Part shown: positions 1 to 7,420 of the stretch, in pieces | Layout of the letters: each line of letters starts with the position of its first letter | Position numbering within the stretch: position 1 is the first letter of the stretch | From: Gemmatirosa kalamazoonensis | Lineage (GTDB): Bacteria; Gemmatimonadota; Gemmatimonadetes; Gemmatimonadales; Gemmatimonadaceae | Reading direction: 5' to 3' | Assembly: GCF_000522985.1 (NCBI RefSeq) | Contig: NZ_CP007128.1 | Span: 3,146,220 to 3,210,219, forward strand | DNA: 64,000 nucleotides | Translations under genes and position numbers: made by a program | Notes under the pieces: model-generated | Database searches by the model: none | The model's input: the letters and a program-made list of their open reading frames with translations, nothing else | Told to the model about the DNA's origin: nothing

Positions 1-294
1 GAGCGCTTCCCGCAGGCCGAGGAGCCGACGCTCGAGGCCAGCGTGACGCGCGCGCTGCGGCGGCTGGATGCGAGCGTGACGCTCGACTGGGTGAAGGACA
101 CGATCGCGTTCTACGACGAGCGCGAGGTGCTGAAGGCGCGCGACCGGACGCTGCACGCGCGGCCGTCGGACGTGCGCGCGTTCTTCAAGTCGCAGTTCCG
201 CGCCGTGGTGCCGCCGAAGGCCGCCGCGGTGCCGGCGGCGCCCGGGGTGTCGCGGCTCCGCTCGACGCCGTCGGACGACCCGTACGGGTTCTGA
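1..294 (+). CDS. 3' end of an unrecognised protein
   Basis: The reading frame is open from the first base of the window (gag cgc ttc ccg) to a TGA at 292-294, so this is the last 97 residues of a gene that starts upstream. The visible part is a charged helical segment followed by a Pro/Ala-rich linker and a short C-terminal tail ending DDPYGF. A GTG at 43 could start a shorter protein, but the frame is open before it. The stop overlaps the next start (ATG at 294), which indicates translational coupling. I do not recognise the family. The position just before a secreted protein and sbcDC gives no clear functional hint. Confidence 0.6.
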   Translation, partial: ERFPQAEEPTLEASVTRALRRLDASVTLDWVKDTIAFYDEREVLKARDRTLHARPSDVRAFFKSQFRAVVPPKAAAVPAAPGVSRLRSTPSDDPYGF

Positions 295-1202
295 TGATCC
301 GTCGATGGAGCGCGCTGCTCCTCGTGCCCTTGCTCGCGACGGCGCGGGGCGAGCGGAGCGTGGAGCGGGGAGCGTGGAGCGTGGAGAGCCAGTCCGCTCC
401 ACGCTCCACGCTCCACGCTCCACGCTCGGCCAGTCAGCCGAGGAAGGTCGCGCTGCGCATCAAGCCGCGCGTCGGCGACACGCTGCGCATGCGCTTCGAC
501 CAGGTCGTGCAGTCGGCCGGCCCGGCGCCGCCGAGCGACCCGGTGGCGTCGCGGTCGAGCGCGATGCACGTCATGTCGCGCTCCGTGGTCGAGCGCTCGG
601 ACGACGCCGGCGCGGTGGTGCTGACGATCACCGACTCCGCGACGTTCGAGGCGCCGGGGATCGACCCGCGGCAGGTGGACGCGGCGCGGCGCGCGCTGCG
701 CGGGCGGTGGGCACGGCTGCGCGTGTCCCCGGTCGGCGCCATGGAGATGGTGGACGCGCGCCCGGGCGACGTGCAGGGCAGCACGGTCGCCGCGTTCTCG
801 CGCCTGCCGGGGACGCTCCCGGAGTCGCCGGTGAAGGTGGGGGAGACGTGGACGCGCGACCTCGCCCTGCCGTGGGGCGCCGGCGGCGGGACGTCGCCGT
901 TCAGCGCGGGGGGGAAGGTGCAGGTGATCTTCCGCCTCGACTCGATCGCCTCCGGCGGCTCGCACGCGTACGTGTCGATGCGCGGCGCGCTCGCGCGCAG
1001 CGGCGTGGCGCAGGGGGGCACGCACGTCACCACGCGCGGGACGATGACCGGCACGCTGCTCGTCGACCTGAAGCGCGGCTGGATGACCGACTCGCGCGCG
1101 GAGTTCGCGATGGTGACGACGTGGCTCCCGATCGCCGGCACGAAGGCGAGGCCGATGCAGCTGCGCGTCACGGTCACGCAACGGCTGCACTGCGACGACT
1201 GA
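294..1202 (+). CDS. Secreted protein of unknown function carrying a hairpin-repeat insert
   Basis: A 302-residue protein. The N-terminus (MIRRWSALLLVPLLATARG) looks like a Sec signal peptide. Directly behind it, residues about 19-45 are encoded by an inverted array of the 7-bp word GTGGAGC (351-428), giving the low-complexity peptides [10 protein letters not shown] and STLHAPRS. The remaining roughly 255 residues (from RKVALRIKPRVGDTLRMRF) look like a beta-rich periplasmic domain, loosely reminiscent of the DUF6263 group of exported proteins, but this is a weak impression. ATG 294 overlaps the preceding stop (ATGA). The repeat is in frame, so the gene appears intact despite the insertion. Downstream lies another inverted array and then sbcD. 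Confidence 0.7.
   Translation: MIRRWSALLLVPLLATARGERSVERGAWSVESQSAPRSTLHAPRSASQPRKVALRIKPRVGDTLRMRFDQVVQSAGPAPPSDPVASRSSAMHVMSRSVVERSDDAGAVVLTITDSATFEAPGIDPRQVDAARRALRGRWARLRVSPVGAMEMVDARPGDVQGSTVAAFSRLPGTLPESPVKVGETWTRDLALPWGAGGGTSPFSAGGKVQVIFRLDSIASGGSHAYVSMRGALARSGVAQGGTHVTTRGTMTGTLLVDLKRGWMTDSRAEFAMVTTWLPIAGTKARPMQLRVTVTQRLHCDD
351..428. repeat. Inverted array of the 7-bp word GTGGAGC (family A, copy 1)
   Basis: The left arm (351-387) holds degenerate tandem copies of GTGGAGC. The right arm (396-428) holds tandem copies of its complement GCTCCAC. About 8 bases separate the arms, so the segment can fold into a long GC-rich hairpin. It lies in frame within the exported-protein gene, just after the signal peptide. 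Because 7 bp repeats three times in 21 nt, the unit translates as a 7-residue period (VERGAWS on one arm, STLHAPR on the other). Confidence 0.9.
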
Positions 1203-1316
1203 ACAGGGCAGGAGGGCAAGAGAGCAGGAGGGCAGGAGGGCACGAGCGACATTACCTTTCCGGAGTCTCCTCCTGCCCTCACGCGCTCCTGCCCTCCTGC
1301 CCTCCTGCCCTCGGTA
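1203..1316. repeat. Inverted array of the 8-bp word GGGCAGGA (family B)
   Basis: The gap before sbcD is filled by tandem, slightly degenerate GGGCAGGA words at about 1204-1243 and the inverted word TCCTGCCC at about 1270-1315. A roughly 26-base unique loop containing ATTACC separates them. The design matches family A but the word differs in sequence and length. It may act as a terminator or mRNA processing hairpin between the secreted protein and sbcD. No other promoter is evident in the gap. Confidence 0.85.
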
Positions 1317-1320
1317 GTAG

Positions 1321-2529
1321 ATGCGGCTCGTCCACCTCTCCGACCTGCACCTCGGGTTCCGCCAGTATCAGCGGCTGACGCCCGCCGGGATCAATCAGCG
1401 CGAGGCCGACGTCGCGCTGAGCTTCCGGCGCGCGATCGATCGCACGATCGAGCTGCGCCCGGAGCTCGTGCTGATCGCCGGAGACGTGTTCCACACGGTG
1501 CGGCCGTCGAACCCCGCGATCCTCGCCGCGTTCCAGCAGTTCGTGCGGCTGCGCGCCGCGCTCCCCGACGCGCTCGTCGTCATGGTCGCCGGCAACCACG
1601 ACGCGCCGCGCACGCGCGAGACGGGATGCATCCTGCGGCTGTTCCGCGAGACCGGCGTCGAGGTCGTCGACGAGGAGGCGCAGCGACTCACGTACGCGGA
1701 CCGCAACCTGTCGATCCTCGCCGTGCCGGACACGCCCGGGATGACGCGCCCGAAGCTGGAGCCGGACCCGGCGTGGAAGTACAACGTGCTGCTGCTGCAC
1801 GGCGAGATCGCCGGCGTGCTGCCGAAGGAAGCGACGCCGCTCGACCGCGCCGCGGTGGAGATCTCGCGCGAGGAGCTCGGCGCCGCGCGGTGGGACTACG
1901 TCGCGTTAGGCCACTACCACGTGTACCGCGCGGTGGAGGCGAACGCGTACTACTCGGGCTCCATCGACTACACGAGCGCGAACGCGTGGGGGGAGCTCGT
2001 CGAGGAGCGGCAGGCGCGCATCGGCGGGAAGGGGATCATCGAGCGCGACCTCGACACGGGGCGCCATCATTTCCACGCGCTGCCCGCGTCGCGCGACATG
2101 GTCGACCTGCCGAGCGTGAACGCGCGCGGCATGAGCGCCGCGGAGCTCGACGCGGCGATCCGCGCCGCGGTCGAGTCGGTGCCCGGCGGCATCGACGACA
2201 AGATCGTCCGGCTCGTCGCGCGCGACGTGCCGCGCCACGTGACGCGCGAGCTCGATCACAAGGCGCTGCGCGAGTACAAGCGGCGCGCGACGCACTTCCA
2301 CCTCGACACGCGGCGCCCGGAGATCCTCCGCCAGTCGGCGAGCGGCTCCGCCGGACGGCGTCCCTCGCTCGCCGACACGGTGCGCGACAAGCTGCGCACG
2401 CGCCTGCTGCCGTCCGACGTCGACCGCGACGCGCTCGTCGCGTTAGGCCTGCGGTACCTCGAGGAGGCGGACGCGATCGTCGCCGCGCAGGGCGCGTCGC
2501 CGCTCGAGGGGTCGGAGGGGCTGACGTGA
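1321..2529 (+). CDS. sbcD: SbcD/Mre11-type exonuclease subunit
   Basis: A calcineurin-like metallophosphoesterase of 402 residues, the nuclease subunit of the SbcCD (Mre11-Rad50) complex that cleaves DNA hairpins and processes broken ends. All metal-binding motifs are visible in order: HLSDLHLG (5-12), GDVFH (54-58), GNHD (91-94), a histidine in LLLHGE (about 160) and GHYH (about 197-200). ATG 1321 is the first start after the inverted repeat. The stop overlaps the GTG of the ATPase partner (GTGA at 2526-2529), so the two subunits are probably co-translated. Length is typical of the family. It is notable that a hairpin nuclease sits among sequences that fold into hairpins. Confidence 0.93.
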   Translation: MRLVHLSDLHLGFRQYQRLTPAGINQREADVALSFRRAIDRTIELRPELVLIAGDVFHTVRPSNPAILAAFQQFVRLRAALPDALVVMVAGNHDAPRTRETGCILRLFRETGVEVVDEEAQRLTYADRNLSILAVPDTPGMTRPKLEPDPAWKYNVLLLHGEIAGVLPKEATPLDRAAVEISREELGAARWDYVALGHYHVYRAVEANAYYSGSIDYTSANAWGELVEERQARIGGKGIIERDLDTGRHHFHALPASRDMVDLPSVNARGMSAAELDAAIRAAVESVPGGIDDKIVRLVARDVPRHVTRELDHKALREYKRRATHFHLDTRRPEILRQSASGSAGRRPSLADTVRDKLRTRLLPSDVDRDALVALGLRYLEEADAIVAAQGASPLEGSEGLT

Positions 2530-5027
2530 GACTCGTCTCGCTCCGGCTGGTGAACTTCCGCCAGCACGCCGACTCGTTCCTCACGTTCGACTCGGGGCTC
2601 ACGGGGATCATCGGGCCCAACGGCGCCGGCAAGTCCACCGTGCTCGAGGCGGTGGCGTGGGCGCTCTACGGCAACCAGGCGGCGCGCGGCACGCGCGACT
2701 CCATCCGCTTCGTGCGTGCGGCGCCGCGCTCCAGCGTGCGCGTGGAGCTGGAGTTCGACCTCGCGGGGCACCGCTACCGCGTGGTGCGCGGCCTCACGAG
2801 CGCCGAGGTGTTCCTCGACGGCGCGTCGCAGGCGATCGCGAACTCCATCACCGGCGTCGGCGAGCTGCTGCAGCGCCGGCTCGGGATGTCGCGCGGGGAG
2901 TTCTTCAACACGTACTTCACGGGGCAGAAGGAGCTGAACGTGATGGCGGCCATGGGGCCGTCGGAGCGCGCGCAGTTCCTCTCCCGCGTGCTGGGCTACG
3001 AGAAGCTGCGCGCCGCGCAGACGCTCGTGCGCGAGCGGCGGCGCCTCGTCGTCGCCGAGATCGCCGGGCTGCAGAGCGGCATGCCCGACGCCGACGCGGT
3101 GTGGCGCCAGATCTCCGACGCGGAGGCGCGCCTCGCGGCGGCGCGCGCCCGCGCCGAGGAGAGCGAGGCGCGGCGCAACGAGACCGCCGCACGCCTCGCC
3201 GAGCTCGCGCCGCGGTGGACGCGCGCCCAGGGCGAGCGCGAGCGGCTGCAGGAGCTGCTGGGCGAGATCCGCATCGCCGAGGGCGAGGAGGCGACGCTCG
3301 CCCGCGACCACGACCGCGCGACGCGCGCGCTCGCCGAGGTGGCCGCCGCGCGCGCGGACCTCGAGCGGCTCACGACGGCGCTCGCGCCGCTCGACGGCCT
3401 GCGCGCGGAGCTCAAGCGCCTCGATGCCCTGTGCAACGCCGAGGGGCGCCGCGCCGCGCTCGCCGACTCCGAGCGCGCGCTCGCCGAGGACGTCGCGCGC
3501 CTCGTCGACCGCGCGGCGAAGCTCGCGACCGCGCAGGACTACGAGCGCGAGACGCTCGCCGGGCTGGAGGCGAAGCGCGCCGAATCGGAGAGCGTGCAGG
3601 CGTCGCACGAGACGTCGCGCACGGCGTGGGTGCGCGACCAGCAGGAGGCGAGCACGCGGCTCGACCAGCTCCGCGCGCAGTTCGCCGACGTGCAGGAGCA
3701 GAAGAACAAGCTCGTCGCGTTGGGCCCGGAGAGCCCGTGCCCGACGTGCACCCGGCCGTTAGGCGCGAACTACACCACGGTGCTCGAGTCGCTGGAAGGG
3801 CAGCTCGACACGCTGAAGGCCGACGGCAACTACTACCGCCAGCGCACGAAGCAGCTCGAGACGGAGCCCGAGGAGGTGGCGACGTTGGGCGAGCGGCGCC
3901 GCGCGCTCGCCGCCGACGTGACCGCGCTCGAGCGGCGACTGGCGAAGTGCCAGGCCGGCGTGCAGGAGCTGGCGAGCGTGGAGCGCGATCTCGCGCAGCG
4001 GCGCGACCGCCTGGCCGCGGTGCGCGCCGACCTCGCGGCGCTCCCCGCCGGCTACGATGCCGCGCGCCACGCGCTCGTGCGCCGCGAGGTGGAGGCGCTC
4101 GCTCCGCGCGAGACGGAGCGGATGCGCGCCGAGGCGCTGCTCGCGCGCGAGCCGCAGGTCGCGGCCGACCGCGATCGGGCCGAGCGCGCGCTCGCCGACG
4201 TGCGCGCGCGACTGGCCGGGCTGCGCGAGCGGCGCGAGGCGCTCGCGTTCTCGGAGGAGGAGTTCACGACGCTGCGCGCGAGCTACGAGCGCACGACGGC
4301 GGAGTCGCGCGCCGCGGAGCTGGCCGCCGTGCAGGCGCAGGGCGACGCGCTCGCCGCGCGCGCCTCGCTTGACGCGGCCGAGCGCGCACGGCTGGATCTC
4401 GCGCGCATGCAGGAGCGGCTCGGCGAGCTGCAGCGCGACAAGAAGCTGCACGACGAGCTCGATCGCGCGTACTCCGACCTGCGCACGGACCTCAACTTCC
4501 AGCTTCGCCCCGAGCTCTCCGAGATCGCGAGCGCGTTCCTCGACGAGCTCACCGACTCGCGCTACTCGGAGCTGGAGCTCGACGACCAGTACAACGTCGT
4601 GGTGCTCGAGGACGGCGTGCCGAAGCCGGTCATCTCCGGCGGCGAGGAGGACCTCGCGAACCTCGTGCTCCGCCTCGCGATCTCGCAGATGATCGCCGAC
4701 CGCGCGGGGCAGTCGTTCTCCCTGCTCATCCTCGACGAGATCTTCGGCTCGCTCGACGAGACGCGCCGCGCGAACGTGGTCGACCTGCTGCGGCGGCTGA
4801 ACGACCGCTTCGAGCAGGTGATCCTCATCTCGCACATCGAGGATGTGCGCGAGGGATTGGACCGCGTGATCCACGTGCGCTTCGACGAGGAGCGCGGCAC
4901 GTCGGTGGTCGAGGTGGGCGACGACGAGGACGATCCCTCCACGCTCCACGCTCCACGCTCCACGCTCGCGTCCACGTCCGACGGAGCGAGCGTGGAGCGT
5001 GGAGCGTGGAGCGAGGAGGTGGCGTGA
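2526..5027 (+). CDS. sbcC: SbcC/Rad50-type SMC-like ATPase
   Basis: The ATPase and coiled-coil arm of SbcCD, 833 residues from the GTG that overlaps the sbcD stop. Evidence: an N-terminal Walker A GPNGAGKST (about 29-37), long coiled coils rich in Ala/Arg/Glu, a zinc hook CPTC at about 405-408, a C-terminal ABC signature ISGGEEDLANL (about 703) and Walker B LLILDEIFGSLD (about 733-744). The frame stays open far upstream inside sbcD, but the conserved RLVSLRLVNFRQH start fixes GTG 2526. The last 30 residues ([16 protein letters not shown]) are encoded by an inverted family A repeat, which extends the protein beyond its conserved end. The stop overlaps the ATG of the next gene. Confidence 0.93.
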   Translation: MRLVSLRLVNFRQHADSFLTFDSGLTGIIGPNGAGKSTVLEAVAWALYGNQAARGTRDSIRFVRAAPRSSVRVELEFDLAGHRYRVVRGLTSAEVFLDGASQAIANSITGVGELLQRRLGMSRGEFFNTYFTGQKELNVMAAMGPSERAQFLSRVLGYEKLRAAQTLVRERRRLVVAEIAGLQSGMPDADAVWRQISDAEARLAAARARAEESEARRNETAARLAELAPRWTRAQGERERLQELLGEIRIAEGEEATLARDHDRATRALAEVAAARADLERLTTALAPLDGLRAELKRLDALCNAEGRRAALADSERALAEDVARLVDRAAKLATAQDYERETLAGLEAKRAESESVQASHETSRTAWVRDQQEASTRLDQLRAQFADVQEQKNKLVALGPESPCPTCTRPLGANYTTVLESLEGQLDTLKADGNYYRQRTKQLETEPEEVATLGERRRALAADVTALERRLAKCQAGVQELASVERDLAQRRDRLAAVRADLAALPAGYDAARHALVRREVEALAPRETERMRAEALLAREPQVAADRDRAERALADVRARLAGLRERREALAFSEEEFTTLRASYERTTAESRAAELAAVQAQGDALAARASLDAAERARLDLARMQERLGELQRDKKLHDELDRAYSDLRTDLNFQLRPELSEIASAFLDELTDSRYSELELDDQYNVVVLEDGVPKPVISGGEEDLANLVLRLAISQMIADRAGQSFSLLILDEIFGSLDETRRANVVDLLRRLNDRFEQVILISHIEDVREGLDRVIHVRFDEERGTSVVEVGDDEDDPSTLHAPRSTLASTSDGASVERGAWSEEVA
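4937..5016. repeat. Inverted array of the 7-bp word GTGGAGC (family A, copy 2)
   Basis: Tandem GCTCCAC words (about 4937-4968) are followed after about 15 bases by tandem GTGGAGC words (about 4984-5014). The arm order is reversed relative to copy 1. The array encodes the C-terminal tail of SbcC. Its right end runs into GAGGAGG, which is the likely ribosome binding site of the next gene. The hairpin could therefore sequester that site. Confidence 0.9.
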
Positions 5028-6004
5028 TGGCGGGATTGAAGCCGTGGCGCGCGACGCGTGCCGTCGACGGGCCGCACGTCGTTCGCGTGGAAGACATCCC
5101 CGCGCTGAACGACGTGTTCAGCGAGGCGTTCACGGAGCGCTACCGCCGCGACGGCATGGTGGGCGTGCGCGTGCCGGCGCTGAACCCCGCGGTGTGGCGC
5201 TACGCGATCGAGGACGCGGCCGACGGCGCGATGCTGTGGCGCGGCGAGCGCGGCGAGATCATGGCGTTCAACATCGCGCACCTCTCCGGCGCCGAGGGAT
5301 GGATGGGGCCCCTCGCCGTCCGGCCGGAGGCGCAGGGGGGCGGGCTCGGGAAGGAGATCGTGCGCACCGGCGTGGAGTGGCTGCGCGCGCGCGGCGCACG
5401 TGCCATCGGCCTGGAGACGATGCCGCGCACGATGGACAACATCGGCTTCTACTCGTCGCTCGGCTTCGTGCCCGGCCGGCTCACCGTCACGCTCACGGTC
5501 GACGCCGCACCGGCCGACGCGCCGCCGTCGCTGCTGGGCAGGCTGCCGTCGCGCGAGCGCGAGGCGGTGATGGCGGAGTGCCGCGCGCTCACCGACGCGC
5601 TGCTGCCGGGGTGGGACTTCGCGCGCGAGATCGCGCTCACCGAGCGGCTGGCGCTGGGCGACACGGTGCTGCTGCGCGAGGCCGACGGCGACGTGCTGGG
5701 ATTCGCGCTCTGCCACTCGGTACCGCTCGTGGAGGGGCGCGTGCGCGAGGAGCTGCGCGTGCTGAAGCTCGTGTTGCGCCGCGCGGACGACGGGCCCGCG
5801 CTCATGAGCCGCGTGGCCGACTTCGCTCGGCGCAGCGGCGCGCGGCGGGCCGCGGTGCGCGTGCAGGGTGAGTACGAGACGTTCTACCGCGCGCTGATCA
5901 CCGGCGGCGCGCGCGTGCGGTGGACCGACCTGCGGATGACGTACGTCGGCTACCCGGAGCCGCGCGCGGGGAAGGGCGTGGTGTTGTCGAACTGGGAGAT
6001 CTGA
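5027..6004 (+). CDS. GNAT-family N-acetyltransferase
   Basis: A 325-residue protein from ATG 5027, which overlaps the sbcC stop and follows GAGGAGG at a good distance; in-frame upstream starts fall inside the repeat. Residues about 20-165 form a GNAT domain. The acetyl-CoA motif A reads GPLAVRPEAQGGGLGKEIV and is followed by LETMPRTMDNIGFYSSLGF, the typical C-terminal half of the fold. The second half (about 180-325) may be a degenerate GNAT repeat and shows no clear motif. The substrate cannot be inferred. Coupling to sbcC looks positional rather than functional. Confidence 0.82.
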   Translation: MAGLKPWRATRAVDGPHVVRVEDIPALNDVFSEAFTERYRRDGMVGVRVPALNPAVWRYAIEDAADGAMLWRGERGEIMAFNIAHLSGAEGWMGPLAVRPEAQGGGLGKEIVRTGVEWLRARGARAIGLETMPRTMDNIGFYSSLGFVPGRLTVTLTVDAAPADAPPSLLGRLPSREREAVMAECRALTDALLPGWDFAREIALTERLALGDTVLLREADGDVLGFALCHSVPLVEGRVREELRVLKLVLRRADDGPALMSRVADFARRSGARRAAVRVQGEYETFYRALITGGARVRWTDLRMTYVGYPEPRAGKGVVLSNWEI

Positions 6005-6009
6005 GACGA

Positions 6010-6037
6010 CCGCAACCACGCAGCCAGCCTCTCTCTC
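6010..6037. repeat. Single arm of a family C repeat (CCACGCAG) before a start codon
   Basis: The short leader contains ACCACGCAGCC followed by CTCTCTC and the ATG of the next gene. The same layout (CACGCAG words, CTCTCTC, ATG) is found at 14436-14464, where the full inverted array is present. This may be a remnant with only one arm. Confidence 0.5.
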
Positions 6038-6337
6038 ATGAACATCGCCATCTGCGACGCCATCCGGGCCCGCCGCCTCCTCCGCTTCTCGTACGGCGGC
6101 TACGAGCGGATCGTCGAGCCGCACTACTACGGGGTGAACACCGCCGGCCACGAAGCGGTCAGCGGTTGGCTGGTCGGCGGGTGGAGCGCGTCCGAGCCGG
6201 AACCCGGGTGGCGCATGTTCCTCGTCGACGCCATGAGCGACGTGGCCGCGACGGCCGATTCGTTCGAGGGGCCACGCGAGGGCTACAACGCGAACGACCC
6301 CCACTTCGTCCGCGTGTACTGCCAGCTCGAGACCTAA
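6038..6337 (+). CDS. Small WYL-domain-like protein
   Basis: A 99-residue protein. The N-terminal part (AICDAIRARRLLRFSYGGYE, then IVEPHYYG) resembles the WYL ligand-sensing domain found in transcriptional regulators and defence systems, here without a helix-turn-helix. Stand-alone WYL-like proteins of this size are known. ATG 6038 follows CTCTCTC and no strong Shine-Dalgarno is visible. A strong hairpin (6362-6391) follows the gene. The function is not predictable; a sensory or accessory role is only a guess. Confidence 0.65.
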   Translation: MNIAICDAIRARRLLRFSYGGYERIVEPHYYGVNTAGHEAVSGWLVGGWSASEPEPGWRMFLVDAMSDVAATADSFEGPREGYNANDPHFVRVYCQLET

Positions 6338-6361
6338 GACATTCTGCGGCAACGCGCTGAC

Positions 6362-6391
6362 TCGGCGCCCCGGCCTCCCGGCCGGGGCGCC
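6362..6391 (+). terminator. Perfect GC hairpin after the WYL-like gene
   Basis: A 13-bp perfect stem (CGGCGCCCCGGCC and its complement) closes a TCCC loop, 25 bases after the stop at 6337. There is no T-tract, so it would be a non-canonical intrinsic terminator or an mRNA 3' stabiliser. Confidence 0.6.
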
Positions 6392-6536
6392 GTCGGCGTT
6401 GCATGACGGAAGCGCTAAAGTCCGCGCCCCCGTGTGCCGAGACTGCCACCCGTGGCGGTCCGTGTACCCGGGAGCACCCCTCCTTCGCCGGCCGCCCCGA
6501 AAGGACATCCGCAACCGGAACCCAATTGGAGGCCCC

Positions 6537-7283
6537 ATGCGCATCCGTGATCACCGTCATCTTCTCACCGCCGCCGTCGCTGCCGTCGCAGTCACGCTCG
6601 CGGCCTGCTCCGACTCGTCGGTCTCGTCGGTCGAGCCCTCCGCCAACGCGCTGAAGCCGAGCGGCGTCCGCATGACGATCGCGTCGACGTCCGTCACCAC
6701 GGCGACGCTCTTTCCCCAGTACGACAACGTCTACGTCAGCGTCGAGGGACACCGGATCGTCATCCCGGCGTATTCCATCTGCGCCGTCGGCGTCTCTGGC
6801 TACGGCCCCGGCTACTGGAACGCGCCCTGCGCCCCGCAGACGGCGCCCATCACGTTCGTGATCACGACCTCCGTGAACACGGACGGCTCGTCGCGCGTGA
6901 CCGTGCAGCCCGACGTGCGCTTCGCGCCCGGCAAGACGGTCATGGCGTACATGAAGGACGCGGTCGGCGCCCGCACGGCGGGCTCGTTCATCGCCTACTG
7001 CAACCTCCTGGGCTGCGTGGACGAGGGCCAGACCGACCCGCAGATGACGACCTACCGCGACGCGTCGCAGGGGATCATCTACCGCCGCCTCAAGCACTTC
7101 AGCGGCTACAACGTCGTCTTCGGCTTCGGCGACGACGGGTCCAGCTCGAGCATGAACAAGGCGACGATGGGCGCCGCGAACGCGCGGTCCGGCTACATCA
7201 CGACGGTCGGCCTGGATGGCGGCTCGACGCCCGACGCCCCGAGCCCGGCGGCCGATCCGAGCGGTTTCGACTCGAGCCACTGA
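6537..7283 (+). CDS. Predicted lipoprotein of unknown function
   Basis: A 248-residue protein from ATG 6537, preceded by TTGGAGG at a suitable distance. The N-terminus is a lipoprotein signal (hydrophobic stretch ending LAAC), then a Ser-rich linker. The mature domain has four further Cys (CAVG, APCAP, YCNLLGC) that could form disulfides, a central beta-rich part and the segment YRRLKHFSGYNVVFGFG near the C-terminus. The tail is Ser/Pro/Asp-rich. I do not recognise a named family. It appears monocistronic, between the hairpin at 6362 and the structured gap before the next gene. Confidence 0.75.
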   Translation: MRIRDHRHLLTAAVAAVAVTLAACSDSSVSSVEPSANALKPSGVRMTIASTSVTTATLFPQYDNVYVSVEGHRIVIPAYSICAVGVSGYGPGYWNAPCAPQTAPITFVITTSVNTDGSSRVTVQPDVRFAPGKTVMAYMKDAVGARTAGSFIAYCNLLGCVDEGQTDPQMTTYRDASQGIIYRRLKHFSGYNVVFGFGDDGSSSSMNKATMGAANARSGYITTVGLDGGSTPDAPSPAADPSGFDSSH

Positions 7284-7361
7284 GTCGTCTTCTGCACGCT
7301 CACTCGCGGTATCCCCTTTTCACGACCGTATGCTGAGCGTGTTCTGCGCGCGCCCATCACA

Positions 7362-7409
7362 CCGCACGGCGTCGGCGCTCCCCTCGCGGGGGGCGTGGGC
7401 GCCGTGCGG
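7362..7409. terminator. Long-stem hairpin between the lipoprotein and the giant signalling gene
   Basis: CCGCACGGCG (7362-7371) pairs with CGCCGTGCGG (7400-7409). The enclosed bases contain a further imperfect stem (CTCCCC with GGGGGG). It lies 79 bases after the lipoprotein stop and just upstream of the GTG at 7421. It may be a terminator of the lipoprotein transcript or a leader structure of the next gene. Confidence 0.45.
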
Positions 7410-7420
7410 CGTGGCGCGTC

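Noticed and set aside
1203-1316. CRISPR array
   Set aside because: Repeats are 7-8 bp words without unique spacers of constant length, and the two arms are inverted. No cas genes are present. The same holds for the arrays at 351, 4937, 14401, 22412 and 57862.
1626-2525. Upstream extension of sbcC to an ATG at 1626
   Set aside because: This part is the out-of-frame shadow of sbcD. The conserved SbcC N-terminus begins at GTG 2526.
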